Positions 53,557 to 62,862 are shown, counted from the first letter of the stretch. The stretch: 64,000 bases of DNA from a bacterium (GCA_025782575.1 JALGYY010000035.1:404670-468669); one strand, 5' to 3'. A program made the numbers and translations. The notes: generated by a model from the sequence alone, not told the origin.

Positions 53557-53693
53557 GTTCGCCTCGCAAACGATTGATTCTTCTCGTGAGCCGGTTCTCC
53601 GGCACGGCCCGGGATCAACGATCCCGCCGCCCGGCCCGGTCTGTCTTGGTATAGCACAGTCTATCGATCTATGAAAAAGGGAAGGCCCGGAGA

Positions 53694-53969
53694 TTAACCT
53701 TCGAAAGTATCAATCCGCTCGAGCATCTTAGCAACCTGCTCACGGACTATCTCCTGGCTTTTCCTGTATTGCGCGTTCTCTATCTGGATCGTCTGCTGGG
53801 CGCGATCTGATTCTGCCAGACGGGCGATCTCCTCTTCGAGCGCCTTGACTCGAGCCTCGAACTGCCCCTTTTCGGCGACCCACTCTCGCCGCTCGCGGAC
53901 GTGCCTCTCGATCTTGCTCCGTACCCGGGCAATCTGCGCATCGAGGTTTTTGAACTTCAAGTCACCCAT
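53694..53969 (-). CDS. Short coiled-coil protein, ZapB-like
   Basis: 91 aa and almost entirely coiled coil (NLDAQIARVRSKIERHVRER; FEARVKALEEEIARLAESDR). The position next to zapA suggests the ZapB-like division protein. The ATG at 53969 (MGDLKFKN) has AAGGAG 10-11 nt upstream; an upstream in-frame ATG (54053) lacks one. Sequence is too low-complexity to be sure. Confidence 0.65.
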   Translation of the reverse strand: MGDLKFKNLDAQIARVRSKIERHVRERREWVAEKGQFEARVKALEEEIARLAESDRAQQTIQIENAQYRKSQEIVREQVAKMLERIDTFEG

Positions 53970-54065
53970 GAGACACCGCTCCTTAGCGGTTATCAAAATA
54001 GCACATCGGGCGCCCCCGTCCCAACTAAATACGGGATTCTGATCAGGCGTCACCCCAGCGGGCTA

Positions 54066-54419
54066 CTAGACTTCCGTACGCGCCACTTCAACGAGGCTCT
54101 CGAAGACCTCCGGTTCGTGGGCAGCCAGATGGGCCAGAACCTTCCGGTTAAGCCCTACATTGGCCTTGGAGAGACCGTTCATGAATCGGCTGTACGAAAG
54201 ACCATGCAGCCGTGCTGCCGCGCCGATCCGAACGATCCAGAGCCGCCGATATTCCTGCTTCTTCAGTTTCCGGCCCCGATACGCGTGCTGAAGCGCTTTG
54301 ATCGTGGCTGCGGAGGCACTGCGGAACAGAGTCCCGCGGCTTCCCACGAAGCCTTTCGCGCGCCGCATGATCTTTCTGTGCTTCTGGGCCCCCGGAGGAC
54401 CGCTCTTTGCTCTAGGCAT
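54066..54419 (-). CDS. rplT: Ribosomal protein L20
   Basis: 117-aa bL20, with the basic N-terminus and the RKIMRRAKGFVGSRGTLFRS, AYRGRKLKKQEYRRLWIVRI, NGLSKANVGLNRKVLAHLA motifs. It follows infC by 54 nt; no rpmI lies between. AGGAGA precedes ATG 54419. Confidence 0.97.
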   Translation of the reverse strand: MPRAKSGPPGAQKHRKIMRRAKGFVGSRGTLFRSASAATIKALQHAYRGRKLKKQEYRRLWIVRIGAAARLHGLSYSRFMNGLSKANVGLNRKVLAHLAAHEPEVFESLVEVARTEV

Positions 54420-54436
54420 GACTCCGTTCTCCTAAT

Positions 54437-54455
54437 CGCCGGGTAAGGCCCGGCG
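54437..54455 (-). promoter_or_regulatory. Stem-loop between infC and rplT
   Basis: A perfect 7-bp stem (CGCCGGG/CCCGGCG) with loop CCTTA on the minus strand, in the 54-nt space that usually contains rpmI. It may be an L20 autoregulatory or transcript-end structure; no T-tract follows it. Confidence 0.5.
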
Positions 54456-54473
54456 GTCATTCTCGATTAATCC

Positions 54474-55052
54474 CTATTCCTTCGCCGCCGGTTTGGACTC
54501 ACGAGTCCCCGAAGCCGGCTTCGATTGCTGCTGCTGCTTTCCCGCCTTTGGGGAAAGGACGAGGGACATGGTACGCCCCTCCATCTTGGGCGCCACCTCT
54601 ACATTGGCAAATTCGCCCACGTCCTCGACGAAACGGTCCAGTATTTTCCGCCCCAGTGGTATGTGGGCGAGTTCCCGCCCCCGGAAAATAATGGTTACCT
54701 TGACCTTGTCACGGGCCGCTAGGAATTTGAGTGCATGTCGAAGCTTGAAATCATAGTCATGCTTCTCGATTTTGGGTCGAAGCTTGACCTCTTTCAGATG
54801 GGTGACGTGCTGTTTCTGCTTCGACTTGCGGGCCCGCTTCGATTCCTCGTACTTGAAGCGCCCATAGTCCATGATCCGGCAGACGGGAGGTCGCGAGTTG
54901 GCGGCCACCTCTACCAGGTCGAGGCCCTGTTCCTCCGCCATGGCGAGAGCCTCCGGGGTCGAGAGGATTCCGACCATCTCTCCGTCTTCCCCGACAAGCC
55001 GCACCTGTGGAACGCGGATCCTGCGATTCACCCTTACTTCTTTGTCTTTGAT
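54474..55052 (-). CDS. infC: Translation initiation factor IF-3, with an AUC start codon
   Basis: 192-aa IF-3 that binds the 30S subunit and enforces start-codon selection. The N-terminal domain reads IKDKEVRVNRRIRVPQVRLV, then LDLVEVAANSRPPVCRIMDY, followed by the C-terminal domain (KEVKLRPKIEKHDYDFKLRH; VTIIFRGRELAH). Family alignment puts the start at the ATC codon at 55052-55050, preceded by GGGAGGA with 8-nt spacing; a GTG at 55031 would truncate the conserved N-terminus. AUC/AUU start codons are known for infC and let IF-3 repress its own synthesis. The start lies inside thrS (19 nt overlap). Confidence 0.93.
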   Translation of the reverse strand: MKDKEVRVNRRIRVPQVRLVGEDGEMVGILSTPEALAMAEEQGLDLVEVAANSRPPVCRIMDYGRFKYEESKRARKSKQKQHVTHLKEVKLRPKIEKHDYDFKLRHALKFLAARDKVKVTIIFRGRELAHIPLGRKILDRFVEDVGEFANVEVAPKMEGRTMSLVLSPKAGKQQQQSKPASGTRESKPAAKE

Positions 55053-56845
55053 CTTTTTTCCTCCCTCGAGATCAAGCCTGTCTCCTTCCGGTCGATATCA
55101 CCCCGTATGCGCTCGACGAACGCATCGACGGACATGACGCCCTCATCGCCCGCCGCACGACTCCGCACTGCTACCTGCCCCGCATCGGCCTCACGGCCGC
55201 CGAGAATCAGCATGTACGGGACGCGCTCTTCGCGGGCCCGCCGGATCATGGCGCCGAGCTTATCGCCCGACTTTTCGGTTTTTACACGAATGTCATTTGC
55301 CAGGAGAGCATCCGCCACAGTTTTGGCATAGTCCTCCTGCTTATCCGTAACGGGGAGCAACCTCACCTGCTCGGCAGCGAGCCAGGTCGGGAATGCACCC
55401 GCATAGTGCTCTACAAGACAGGCGAAGAATCGCTCGAAACTGCCGAGCAATGCCCGGTGGATCATGATCGGACGGTGTTCCCCCCCATCAGATCCACGAT
55501 ACTTCATATCGAACCGCTCGGGCAGATTGAAATCGACCTGGATGGTGGAACATTGCCAGGCCCTGCCCAGGCTGTCACGGATCTTAACATCGATCTTGGG
55601 ACCGTAGAATACACCTTCGCCCGGATCTTCATCCCACTCGAGCCCGGAAGCGTCGAGAGCGGCGCGCAGGGCGCCAGTGGCCCGATCCCACTCATCGTCC
55701 CCCCCCACCGACTTCTCAGGCCGTGTGGAGAGGAAAACCTCGAACTCCTCGAACCCGAACGTGCGAAGCATGTGAAGAGTGAATCGGAGAACCTCTTCAA
55801 TCTCTTCGCGAAGATTATCGGGCGTGCAAAAGATGTGGGCGTCATCCTGTGTAAAGCCACGCACCCTCTTCATGCCATGCAATTCGCCAGACTGCTCATA
55901 CCGATAAACCGTACCGAGTTCCGCGTAACGAATCGGCAGACTCCGATAGCTCCGGAGCCGGCTCTTATAGACATGAATATGGAACGGGCAGTTCATCGGC
56001 TTCAGCCGGTAGTTCTGGTTATCGATCTCCATCGGCGCATACATGCGGTCCGAATAGAAATCGAGGTGACCGGAGAGCTGCCAGAGATGTTCCTTGGCAA
56101 TGTGCGGCGTATAGAGCGCCTCATAACCGTTACGAAAGTGCTCGTCGTACCAGAAGCGCTCAATCTCATTTCGGATGCGCGATCCTTTCGCATGCCAGAA
56201 AATCAGCCCGGGACCGTAGGATTCGTCCACGGAAAAGAGATCGAGTTCTTTGCCGAGCCGCCTGTGATCACGCTTCTCCGCCTCAGCGAGCGTCTCGATG
56301 TAGTGATCGAGTTTCTCATCCGAATAGAACGCCACGCCATAGACCCGCTGAAGCATCTTGTTTTTCTCATCTCCCCGCCAGTAGGCACCGGCAAGAGAGA
56401 GGAGTTTGAACGATTTGATTTCGCCGGTCGTCTCGAGATGGGGCCCCCGGCAGAGATCGACGAAGTCAGCATGCCTGCAGAGTGAAAGCGGCTCGTCCTC
56501 GGGGAATGACTCGATCAGTTCCACCTTGTAGTTCTGCCCGAGCTTTCGAAAAAGCTCGAGCGCATCGTTCCTTGAAATCGCTTCCATGTTGTACGTGTGA
56601 TTACCGGAAATGATCTTCCGCATGACTTTTTCTATCTTCGGAAGATCTTCAGGGATCAACTTATGATCGAGATCGATGTCATAGTAGAAGCCGACGCCCC
56701 CGTACTTCTCCCCCACTCTTGTCGGCGGGCCGATAGCGAATTGCGTATCCGGCCAGATCGACTGAATCGCCGACGCCATCAGATGGGAAGTCGAATGCCT
56801 GTAAACTTCGTACTTCTCAGTTTCCTGGTCGTTCTTCCTGATCAT
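55034..56845 (-). CDS. thrS: Threonyl-tRNA synthetase lacking the N-terminal TGS domain
   Basis: 603-aa class II synthetase, shorter than the usual about 640 aa. It starts MIRKNDQETEKYEVYRHSTS, right at the editing domain (HSTSHLMASAIQSIW, with the zinc-like SLCRHADFVDLCRGPH region), then the catalytic core (PMNCPFHIHVYKSRLRSYRS, RVRGFTQDDAHIF), a zinc-binding site and the C-terminal anticodon domain. The absence of a TGS module is notable. In Firmicutes thrS-infC-rplT operons often contain a T-box; I see only a hairpin at 56907. Confidence 0.95.
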   Translation of the reverse strand: MIRKNDQETEKYEVYRHSTSHLMASAIQSIWPDTQFAIGPPTRVGEKYGGVGFYYDIDLDHKLIPEDLPKIEKVMRKIISGNHTYNMEAISRNDALELFRKLGQNYKVELIESFPEDEPLSLCRHADFVDLCRGPHLETTGEIKSFKLLSLAGAYWRGDEKNKMLQRVYGVAFYSDEKLDHYIETLAEAEKRDHRRLGKELDLFSVDESYGPGLIFWHAKGSRIRNEIERFWYDEHFRNGYEALYTPHIAKEHLWQLSGHLDFYSDRMYAPMEIDNQNYRLKPMNCPFHIHVYKSRLRSYRSLPIRYAELGTVYRYEQSGELHGMKRVRGFTQDDAHIFCTPDNLREEIEEVLRFTLHMLRTFGFEEFEVFLSTRPEKSVGGDDEWDRATGALRAALDASGLEWDEDPGEGVFYGPKIDVKIRDSLGRAWQCSTIQVDFNLPERFDMKYRGSDGGEHRPIMIHRALLGSFERFFACLVEHYAGAFPTWLAAEQVRLLPVTDKQEDYAKTVADALLANDIRVKTEKSGDKLGAMIRRAREERVPYMLILGGREADAGQVAVRSRAAGDEGVMSVDAFVERIRGDIDRKETGLISREEKRSKTKK

Positions 56846-56906
56846 CTTTCCGATCTCTCTCGACCTTCCCGGCCCTCGCTATCCCATTTCGAAGAAAGGA
56901 GATAAT

Positions 56907-56930
56907 GGGGCCTCCCTTGCGGGAGACCCC
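56907..56930 (-). promoter_or_regulatory. Stem-loop in the thrS leader
   Basis: GGGGTCTCCC pairs with GGGAGGCCCC (one mismatch) around a 4-nt GCAA loop, between tRNA-Val and thrS. No T-tract follows, so I do not call it a terminator; it may be a processing or regulatory element. Confidence 0.4.
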
Positions 56931-56954
56931 GATTCGGAACGGCTGGAAAAAGAA

Positions 56955-57031
56955 TGGTGGGCGATACTGGACTTGAACCAGTGACTTCTTGCATGTCAAG
57001 CAAGCACTCTAACCAGCTGAGCTAATCGCCC
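56955..57031 (-). tRNA. tRNA-Val, anticodon GAC
   Basis: A 77-nt cloverleaf on the minus strand: acceptor GGGCGAT/ATCGCCC, anticodon stem CTTGC/GCAAG with loop TTGACAT, T arm CTGGTTCAAGTCCAG and encoded CCA. Anticodon GAC reads Val codons GUC/GUU. Confidence 0.95.
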
Positions 57032-57086
57032 GTCTTTCTTATAGTTACAATTCAACCCCGGAATTATAGGTTGGGTCGGTTTGCTG

Positions 57087-59063
57087 TCAAGCCGAATCGC
57101 CCGACTCACCATTCCCATCCTCATCCGTCGTTTCTACCTCTTCCGGAGCTGCCGGAGCTGCCTTCGGAGTGTCCTCCGATTTGTCCGTCTGTGCTTCCTC
57201 CGGCTCCATCGACTCACTCTCTTCCAGAGTGGCGTTTTTAGCCTGAGAGAGGTCGACCATGTCTGCCAGTGAGATCCTGCCGCTTCCGGTTGAGCGGCTC
57301 CGGTATTCACTCACTTCCGACTTCTCCTCACCCTCGAAGAACGCCTTTACCGAAAGGACGATCCGTCGATTCTGAGGATCGAGCCTTACAACGCGAAGCT
57401 GAAGCTTCGCATCCGGCTGGAGGCCCGCGTTATTGTTCCGCGTCATCTCCTCAGGAACCTGGTTGAGCGGCACGAATCCCTCGAGATCGTCGCCGATATT
57501 AACCACGACACCCCGCTCCACCACCTTGGTCACGACCCCTTCAACGGCCGTTCCCTCGGGAAGCTGGTGTGCGAGAGTCTCCCATGGATCGTTCTGAACC
57601 TGCTTGAGGCCGAGCGAGATCCTTCGATTCTCCTTATCAATATTGAGAACCATCACTTCCACATCCTCGCCCTTCTTGACCACCTCGTTGGCATGCTTGA
57701 TCCGCTTGGTCCAGGACATGTCCGATATATGCACCAGGCCGTCGATCCCCTCCTCGAGTTCGACGAATGCGCCGAAGTTCGTGAGGTTTCGCACTTTACC
57801 TGTGAACCGGGAACCCACCGGATAACGTTCGTCAATTGTGAGCCACGGATCGGGTTCGGTCTGCTTGAGGCCGAGAGAGATTTTCTCGTTCTCCCGGTCG
57901 ACCCTGAGCACCATCGCCACAATCTGATCGCCCACAGTGAGGATCTTAGAGGGGTGGCGAATATGCTTGGTCCAGGACATCTCGGAGACGTGAATCAGAC
58001 CCTCGATTCCCTTCTCTAGTTCGATGAACGCGCCGTAATCGGTAATCGAAACCACCCGGCCGTCCACCTTCTCGTTCACAGGATAGCGGTCTTCCACGTT
58101 TTCCCACGGGTATGGTGTCATCTGCTTGAGCCCAAGCGAGATCCGCTCCCGCTCCTTGTCGAACTCGAGCACCTTTACCTGGATCGTCTCGCCGATGGAG
58201 ACCACCTCTGACGGGTGGCCGATTCGACCCCACGACATATCGGTGATGTGGAGAAGACCATCGATGCCGCCGAGATCGACGAACGCTCCGAAGTCGGTGA
58301 TGTTCTTCACCTGGCCTTCTCGGATCTGTCCCCTCTCCAGTTCCTGGATCAGTGACGCCTTTTTCTTGTTCCGCTCTTCCTCGAGTACCACCCGTCGGGA
58401 TACCACGATATTGCGGCGGCGTTTGTTCAACTTGATGATCTTGAACGGGAAGACATCCCCGATTAGATCATCCAGGTTGGGCACCTGCCGGAGTGCCACC
58501 TGGGAACCCGGCAAGAAGGCTTCCACGCCGAACAGATCGACCACGAGGCCACCCTTGATACGGCGCTGCACCGTTCCTTCCACTACCTCGCCGGCGTCGT
58601 AGGCGTCCTTGATCTGGCTCCAGACCTTCAGGAAATCGGCTCGCTGCTTCGAAAGGACCACCAGGCCGTCCTGGTTTTCGAGCCTCTCGAGGTAGACGTC
58701 GAGTTCCTCACCTACCGTGATATTGACCGGTTCGGGGAATTCGGCGAGAGAGATCACACCTTCCGATTTGAATCCCACATCCACGAGAACCTCGTTCTCG
58801 CCGACCTTGAGAATCGTTCCTCGAACGATCTGTCCCTCGGCGATCTCCTGCATCGATTCTTCGTACATCGCGAGGAGATCAATGACATGCTGCTTGTCCC
58901 CGTCTTCTTCGTCATCGACATTGACGAAACGGATAACGGGTTCTTTTCGTGCGGGCGCGTCGGAAGCAGCGGTAGACACGGCCGGCTGCGGGCTGGGGCT
59001 CGAATCCTCCGTCGCCGAGGCGACGTTCTCTTCGGGCATCTCGCCCAGGTTTCTTTCCTCCAT
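57087..59063 (-). CDS. rpsA: Ribosomal protein S1
   Basis: 658-aa bS1 with six S1 RNA-binding repeats, each like GGIDGLLHITDMSWGRIGHP or EEGIDGLVHISDMSW, and an acidic C-terminal tail. The N-terminus has about 60 extra residues (Pro/Ser-rich, acidic). It helps mRNA binding to the 30S subunit. A CGCCCTT/AAGGGCG hairpin lies 34-50 nt before the start in the leader. Confidence 0.96.
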   Translation of the reverse strand: MEERNLGEMPEENVASATEDSSPSPQPAVSTAASDAPARKEPVIRFVNVDDEEDGDKQHVIDLLAMYEESMQEIAEGQIVRGTILKVGENEVLVDVGFKSEGVISLAEFPEPVNITVGEELDVYLERLENQDGLVVLSKQRADFLKVWSQIKDAYDAGEVVEGTVQRRIKGGLVVDLFGVEAFLPGSQVALRQVPNLDDLIGDVFPFKIIKLNKRRRNIVVSRRVVLEEERNKKKASLIQELERGQIREGQVKNITDFGAFVDLGGIDGLLHITDMSWGRIGHPSEVVSIGETIQVKVLEFDKERERISLGLKQMTPYPWENVEDRYPVNEKVDGRVVSITDYGAFIELEKGIEGLIHVSEMSWTKHIRHPSKILTVGDQIVAMVLRVDRENEKISLGLKQTEPDPWLTIDERYPVGSRFTGKVRNLTNFGAFVELEEGIDGLVHISDMSWTKRIKHANEVVKKGEDVEVMVLNIDKENRRISLGLKQVQNDPWETLAHQLPEGTAVEGVVTKVVERGVVVNIGDDLEGFVPLNQVPEEMTRNNNAGLQPDAKLQLRVVRLDPQNRRIVLSVKAFFEGEEKSEVSEYRSRSTGSGRISLADMVDLSQAKNATLEESESMEPEEAQTDKSEDTPKAAPAAPEEVETTDEDGNGESGDSA

Positions 59064-59096
59064 GCTGACTTCGTTCCTCCTTCGAACATAGAATTC

Positions 59097-59113
59097 CGCC
59101 CTTGAGAAGGGCG
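59097..59113 (-). promoter_or_regulatory. Stem-loop in the rpsA leader
   Basis: CGCCCTT pairs with AAGGGCG around CTC; just upstream of the rpsA ribosome binding site (AAGGAGG). S1 mRNA leaders in other bacteria carry structures that bind S1; that role here is inference. Confidence 0.45.
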
Positions 59114-59233
59114 TCCGTGCTCACAGAACACGAACTTGTATCGTAATAGTAAACCAGGGTGAGTTACCAGAGGAAAATTCAAGCCCGCAGACTGGCCCGA
59201 AAACCGGCCGTCAGCGGGTGGAGCCCACTCCCG

Positions 59234-59851
59234 TCAATCGGGATCGTGCCGCTCTTTCAGGGCCCTCAGTTCCCGGGTGACTGTCGCCGCGATCCTCTCG
59301 TAGCGCTCCCTGCGGGTCTCTTCGGGACGGATCTCCCCTGTGGGGATCGCCTCCCCGACGAACGCCCGCATCCGTCCCCGCCGGATAATAGAGCGCCAGA
59401 GGTGGGTCGTGCCACGTACGTAAACCGGGATGATCGGCACATTTCCGAGCGAAGCGATCATTCCGATGCCGCGAAAAGCGTCATGGATCCGGCCGTCCGG
59501 CGACCGCGTACCTTCGGGGAAGAGAAGAAGAACCTCTCCGCTTCGGAGCAGCCGAATCACCTTCTGTAACGTCGACCGCCCCACCCCTCCCCGATTGACC
59601 GGGATGGAGTTGTACAATGTGATCAGCCTCCCGAGCATGAAGACATCAAACAGCTCCCGTTTGGCGAAAAAGTGGGCCTCCCGCTCGATCGCCAGCCCGG
59701 CGATAATGGGATCCGCATAGGATACATGATTCGACGCTACGAGTACCCCCTTCTCCGATAGAATTCGTTCGGCACCGACAACCCGGTAACCGAAGAGAAT
59801 CTGAGCCGAATAGCGAAGGAAACTCCAGCCCAATCGGTAGACAGGTCTCAC
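59234..59851 (-). CDS. plsC: 1-acyl-sn-glycerol-3-phosphate acyltransferase
   Basis: 205-aa membrane acyltransferase of phospholipid synthesis. HX4D motif in ASNHVSYADPI, then LYNSIPVNRGG and FPEGTRSPDGRI. GTG 59851 overlaps the cmk stop (GTGA). Confidence 0.93.
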   Translation of the reverse strand: MRPVYRLGWSFLRYSAQILFGYRVVGAERILSEKGVLVASNHVSYADPIIAGLAIEREAHFFAKRELFDVFMLGRLITLYNSIPVNRGGVGRSTLQKVIRLLRSGEVLLLFPEGTRSPDGRIHDAFRGIGMIASLGNVPIIPVYVRGTTHLWRSIIRRGRMRAFVGEAIPTGEIRPEETRRERYERIAATVTRELRALKERHDPD

Positions 59852-60516
59852 GCGCCCCGGCTCCTCGCAAGCGCGACGATACGCGTAATCTGCTCTTCGA
59901 TCGTAAGGCCGGTAGTGTCGATTTCAACACCCCCATCGGGGAACGTAAGGGGAGCCAGCGGCCGGGAAGAGTCGCGGCGGTCCCGCTCTTCGATTTCCTG
60001 CAGGACATCGTCCAGTCCCTTTTCAATCCCCGCGCGGCGCAGTTCCAGACGACGCCGGCCCGCCCGCTCCCTCGAATCGGCATTCAAATAGATCTTAAGA
60101 TCGGCGTCGGGGAAGACGACACTTCCCGTATCTCTGCCGTCGAGAACGAGCGCACCGTCCTGCCCCGGTTCCCGTTGAATCTCGAGCAGCACGTCACGCA
60201 CTTCCGGTACGGCCGACAGAGGGGAGACGAGTGCCGTCACCTCAGGCGATCGGATTTCGCCTGACACATCCACGCCGTCGAGGAGAACCTGCATGTCGTC
60301 GTCTTTCCACCGGGGAGCGACATTGTGGCCTTCAATCGCCTTGAGCGCTTCGGGCGAAAAAGCGTCCGTCACACCCGCTCGAAGAACCGCGAGAGCGAGT
60401 GCCCTGTAAAGCGCGCCCGTATCGAGATACCGATACTCCAGCTCGCGGGCAACCCCACGAGCGGTCGTCGTCTTGCCGGCGCCGGCGGGACCGTCGATCG
60501 TGATGATGAGGTTCAC
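59848..60516 (-). CDS. cmk: Cytidylate kinase
   Basis: 222-aa (d)CMP kinase. P-loop DGPAGAGKTTTARGVA, then YLDTGALYRA, LVLDGRDTGSVVFPDADLKI and lid ERAGRRR. GTG 60516 (VNLIITIDGP) with AAGGAGAGCAG upstream, inside the aroA stop (GTGA); the open upstream frame to 60600 is not translated. Confidence 0.95.
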   Translation of the reverse strand: MNLIITIDGPAGAGKTTTARGVARELEYRYLDTGALYRALALAVLRAGVTDAFSPEALKAIEGHNVAPRWKDDDMQVLLDGVDVSGEIRSPEVTALVSPLSAVPEVRDVLLEIQREPGQDGALVLDGRDTGSVVFPDADLKIYLNADSRERAGRRRLELRRAGIEKGLDDVLQEIEERDRRDSSRPLAPLTFPDGGVEIDTTGLTIEEQITRIVALARSRGA

Positions 60517-61841
60517 CTGCTCTCCTTCCGAGTGAGCGCTTTTCCAAGGCCGACTCGGCCCAGGAGATCGACGAATTCCGGAAATGACGTATCCACACAT
60601 GACACGTCTTTGATGCGACTCTTTCCCCGGGCAGCCAGGGCGAGAATCGTCGCGGCCATCGCGATTCGATGATCTCCGCCGCTTGCGATCGTGGCCCCTT
60701 TGATCTTCCCCTCTGCCCCGGCACCGCGGAGAAGAAACCCGTCTTTCTGTTCGTCGACGGCGAGTCCGAACCGGGAGAGAACCTCCACAATCAAGGCGAT
60801 TCGATCGCTCTCTTTCAGCCGGAGCTCGGCGGAGTCGGATACCCGGAACACACCCCGACAGACCGCGCCCGCCATGGCGAGTATGGGGATCTCGTCGATC
60901 AGCAGGGGAACTTCGGCACCGCCGATTTCCGTTCCCTTCAGGACTCCCGCCCGCGCTCTTACCCGGATCAGTTCTTCGGGGCCTTCGCTCTCCATCGGCT
61001 CCCGGACAAGGTCGGCTCCCATACGGTCGAGAACGTTCAGAAACGCGGTGCGAGTCGGATTGGACAGAATCCCCTCCACACAGACATCCCCTCCGGGGAC
61101 GATCAACCCGGCCACGATCAGAAAGGCTGCGGAAGAAGGATCGCCCCCCACATCGATGGGCGCGCCGGACAACAAGGATCCTCCCTGCAGGCGAACTGTC
61201 GTCCCCTCCGTTTCGATCGCGCCTCCCATGTAGGCAATCAGCCGCTCGGTGTGATCCCGGGATCGGGTGGGTTCCACCAGAACGGTTTCCCCCTCCGCAC
61301 CGAGGCCGGCGAGAAGAATCGCCGATTTCACCTGGGCTGAAGCGACCGGCGTTTCGTACCGGATCCCGTGAAGCGCTTCCCCACTGATCGTCAGCGGAAG
61401 AAGGGATCCATCGCGCTCCCCGGTGATCGACGCACCCATCAACCTGAGAGGATGCACGATCCGGCCCATCGGCCGGGTACGCATCGATTCGTCGCCATCG
61501 ATCGTGGTGGGAAAACTCTGCCGCGCGAGAAGACCGGCAAGGAGACGGGTGCCCGTTCCGGAATTACCCATGTCGAGGGGAGCGCCGGGTGACCGGAGGC
61601 GGCCGGCACATCCCTGGACACGGAAGATCCCGTCTTCCTCATCGATCACTACGCCGAGCGCACGCAATGCGTTTACAGTGCGCATGCAATCGTCCCCCCG
61701 ATTGGCCCCTCGGACAACGGTCTCCCCGGTTGCCGAGGCACCGAGCAGAAACGCCCTGTGGGTGATCGATTTGTCGCCGGGAATGGGGACAACGCCCTGG
61801 GGTACGGCACCCGAAGAGAGACGGAATTCGACCTGGGCCAT
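60513..61841 (-). CDS. aroA: 3-phosphoshikimate 1-carboxyvinyltransferase (EPSP synthase)
   Basis: 442-aa enzyme of the shikimate pathway, condensing shikimate-3-phosphate and PEP. It has IPGDKSITHRAFLLGA, GNSGTGTRLLAGLL, TRPMGR, LKESDR and GGDHRIAM. The GNSGT form is unlike the E. coli GNAGTAMR class, consistent with a more Gram-positive-like class. Confidence 0.95.
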   Translation of the reverse strand: MAQVEFRLSSGAVPQGVVPIPGDKSITHRAFLLGASATGETVVRGANRGDDCMRTVNALRALGVVIDEEDGIFRVQGCAGRLRSPGAPLDMGNSGTGTRLLAGLLARQSFPTTIDGDESMRTRPMGRIVHPLRLMGASITGERDGSLLPLTISGEALHGIRYETPVASAQVKSAILLAGLGAEGETVLVEPTRSRDHTERLIAYMGGAIETEGTTVRLQGGSLLSGAPIDVGGDPSSAAFLIVAGLIVPGGDVCVEGILSNPTRTAFLNVLDRMGADLVREPMESEGPEELIRVRARAGVLKGTEIGGAEVPLLIDEIPILAMAGAVCRGVFRVSDSAELRLKESDRIALIVEVLSRFGLAVDEQKDGFLLRGAGAEGKIKGATIASGGDHRIAMAATILALAARGKSRIKDVSCVDTSFPEFVDLLGRVGLGKALTRKESR

Positions 61842-61845
61842 GGGG

Positions 61846-62859
61846 TCAGATCCGGCGGCCGACGGCGGTGGCGACTTTGCGGAGATCTTTCATCATCGCG
61901 GCAAACCGCCGGGGGAGCAGGGACTGATCGCCATCCGAGAATGCGTCCTCGGGGACTTCGTGCACCTCGATCATCAAGCCGTCCCCACCCGCGGCCACGC
62001 CGGCCCTCGCCATCGGGGCGACCCAGCGCCACGCTCCCGTGCCGTGTGACGGATCGACGATGACGGGTAAATGGCTCATATGATGGATGAGCGGAACGAT
62101 TGATAGATCAAGAACATTCCTCGTAGCCGTATCGAATGATCGGATGCCCCGCTCACATAGTATGACGTTGTAGTTGCCGTTCGACAGGACGTACTCCGCC
62201 GACATGAGGTACTCGGTGAGTTTGGTCATCATGCCTCGCTTCAATAGAACCGGCTTGCCCGACTTACCCACTTCTTTCAGCAGGTTGAAGTTCTGCACGT
62301 TTCGCGCACCGACCTGCAGAACGTCCGCGTAGCGGCAGACGAGCTCCACATCCCTTGTGTCCATTACCTCGGTCACCACATAGAGACCGGTCTCTTCCCG
62401 CGCCTCGGCCAGGATCGAAAGCCCCTCCTCGCCGAGCCCCTGAAAGCTGTACGGCGATGTACGGGGTTTGAACGCGCCCCCGCGTAAGAGTGTAGCGCCG
62501 GCTTTCTTCACTTTGTGCGCGATCGCGAGAAGATCGGTTCGGTTTTCCACTGAACATGGTCCGGCGATGACGGGCAGCTTCGGACCGCCGAACGGAAGTT
62601 TTCCTACATGGACGAGCGCGTCATCCGGACGGAACTCCCGGTTGGCGAGCTTGTATGGCGTGTCGATCGGAATGACCCGCGCTACGCCGCGAAGTTCTTC
62701 AATCCCCGCTTTCCTGGTTGCTGCGGGATCGCCGATAGCGGCAAGAATGGTACGTTCGGTCCCCGGAGAGTAATAGATCGCGGCCCCGATCAGGCCGAGA
62801 CGGCGCACAACTTCCTTGCGCTGAGACTCGGTAATGGACTTTCGAAGATGAACGATCAT
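61846..62859 (-). CDS. aroF: 3-deoxy-7-phosphoheptulonate synthase (DAHP synthase, type I-beta)
   Basis: 337-aa enzyme of the first shikimate step. N-terminal ferredoxin-like regulatory domain (residues about 1-70: MIVHLRKSITESQRKEVVRR) as in Thermotoga-like type I-beta, followed by the TIM barrel with IAGPCSVENRTD, LRGGAFKPRTSPYSFQG, VGARNVQNF, LLKRG and VDPSHGTG. It is 4 nt upstream of aroA. Confidence 0.95.
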   Translation of the reverse strand: MIVHLRKSITESQRKEVVRRLGLIGAAIYYSPGTERTILAAIGDPAATRKAGIEELRGVARVIPIDTPYKLANREFRPDDALVHVGKLPFGGPKLPVIAGPCSVENRTDLLAIAHKVKKAGATLLRGGAFKPRTSPYSFQGLGEEGLSILAEAREETGLYVVTEVMDTRDVELVCRYADVLQVGARNVQNFNLLKEVGKSGKPVLLKRGMMTKLTEYLMSAEYVLSNGNYNVILCERGIRSFDTATRNVLDLSIVPLIHHMSHLPVIVDPSHGTGAWRWVAPMARAGVAAGGDGLMIEVHEVPEDAFSDGDQSLLPRRFAAMMKDLRKVATAVGRRI

Positions 62860-62862
62860 AGT

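Noticed and set aside
55406-56485. Long plus-strand ORF (359 codons) opposite thrS
   Set aside because: Antisense shadow of the well-conserved ThrS sequence.
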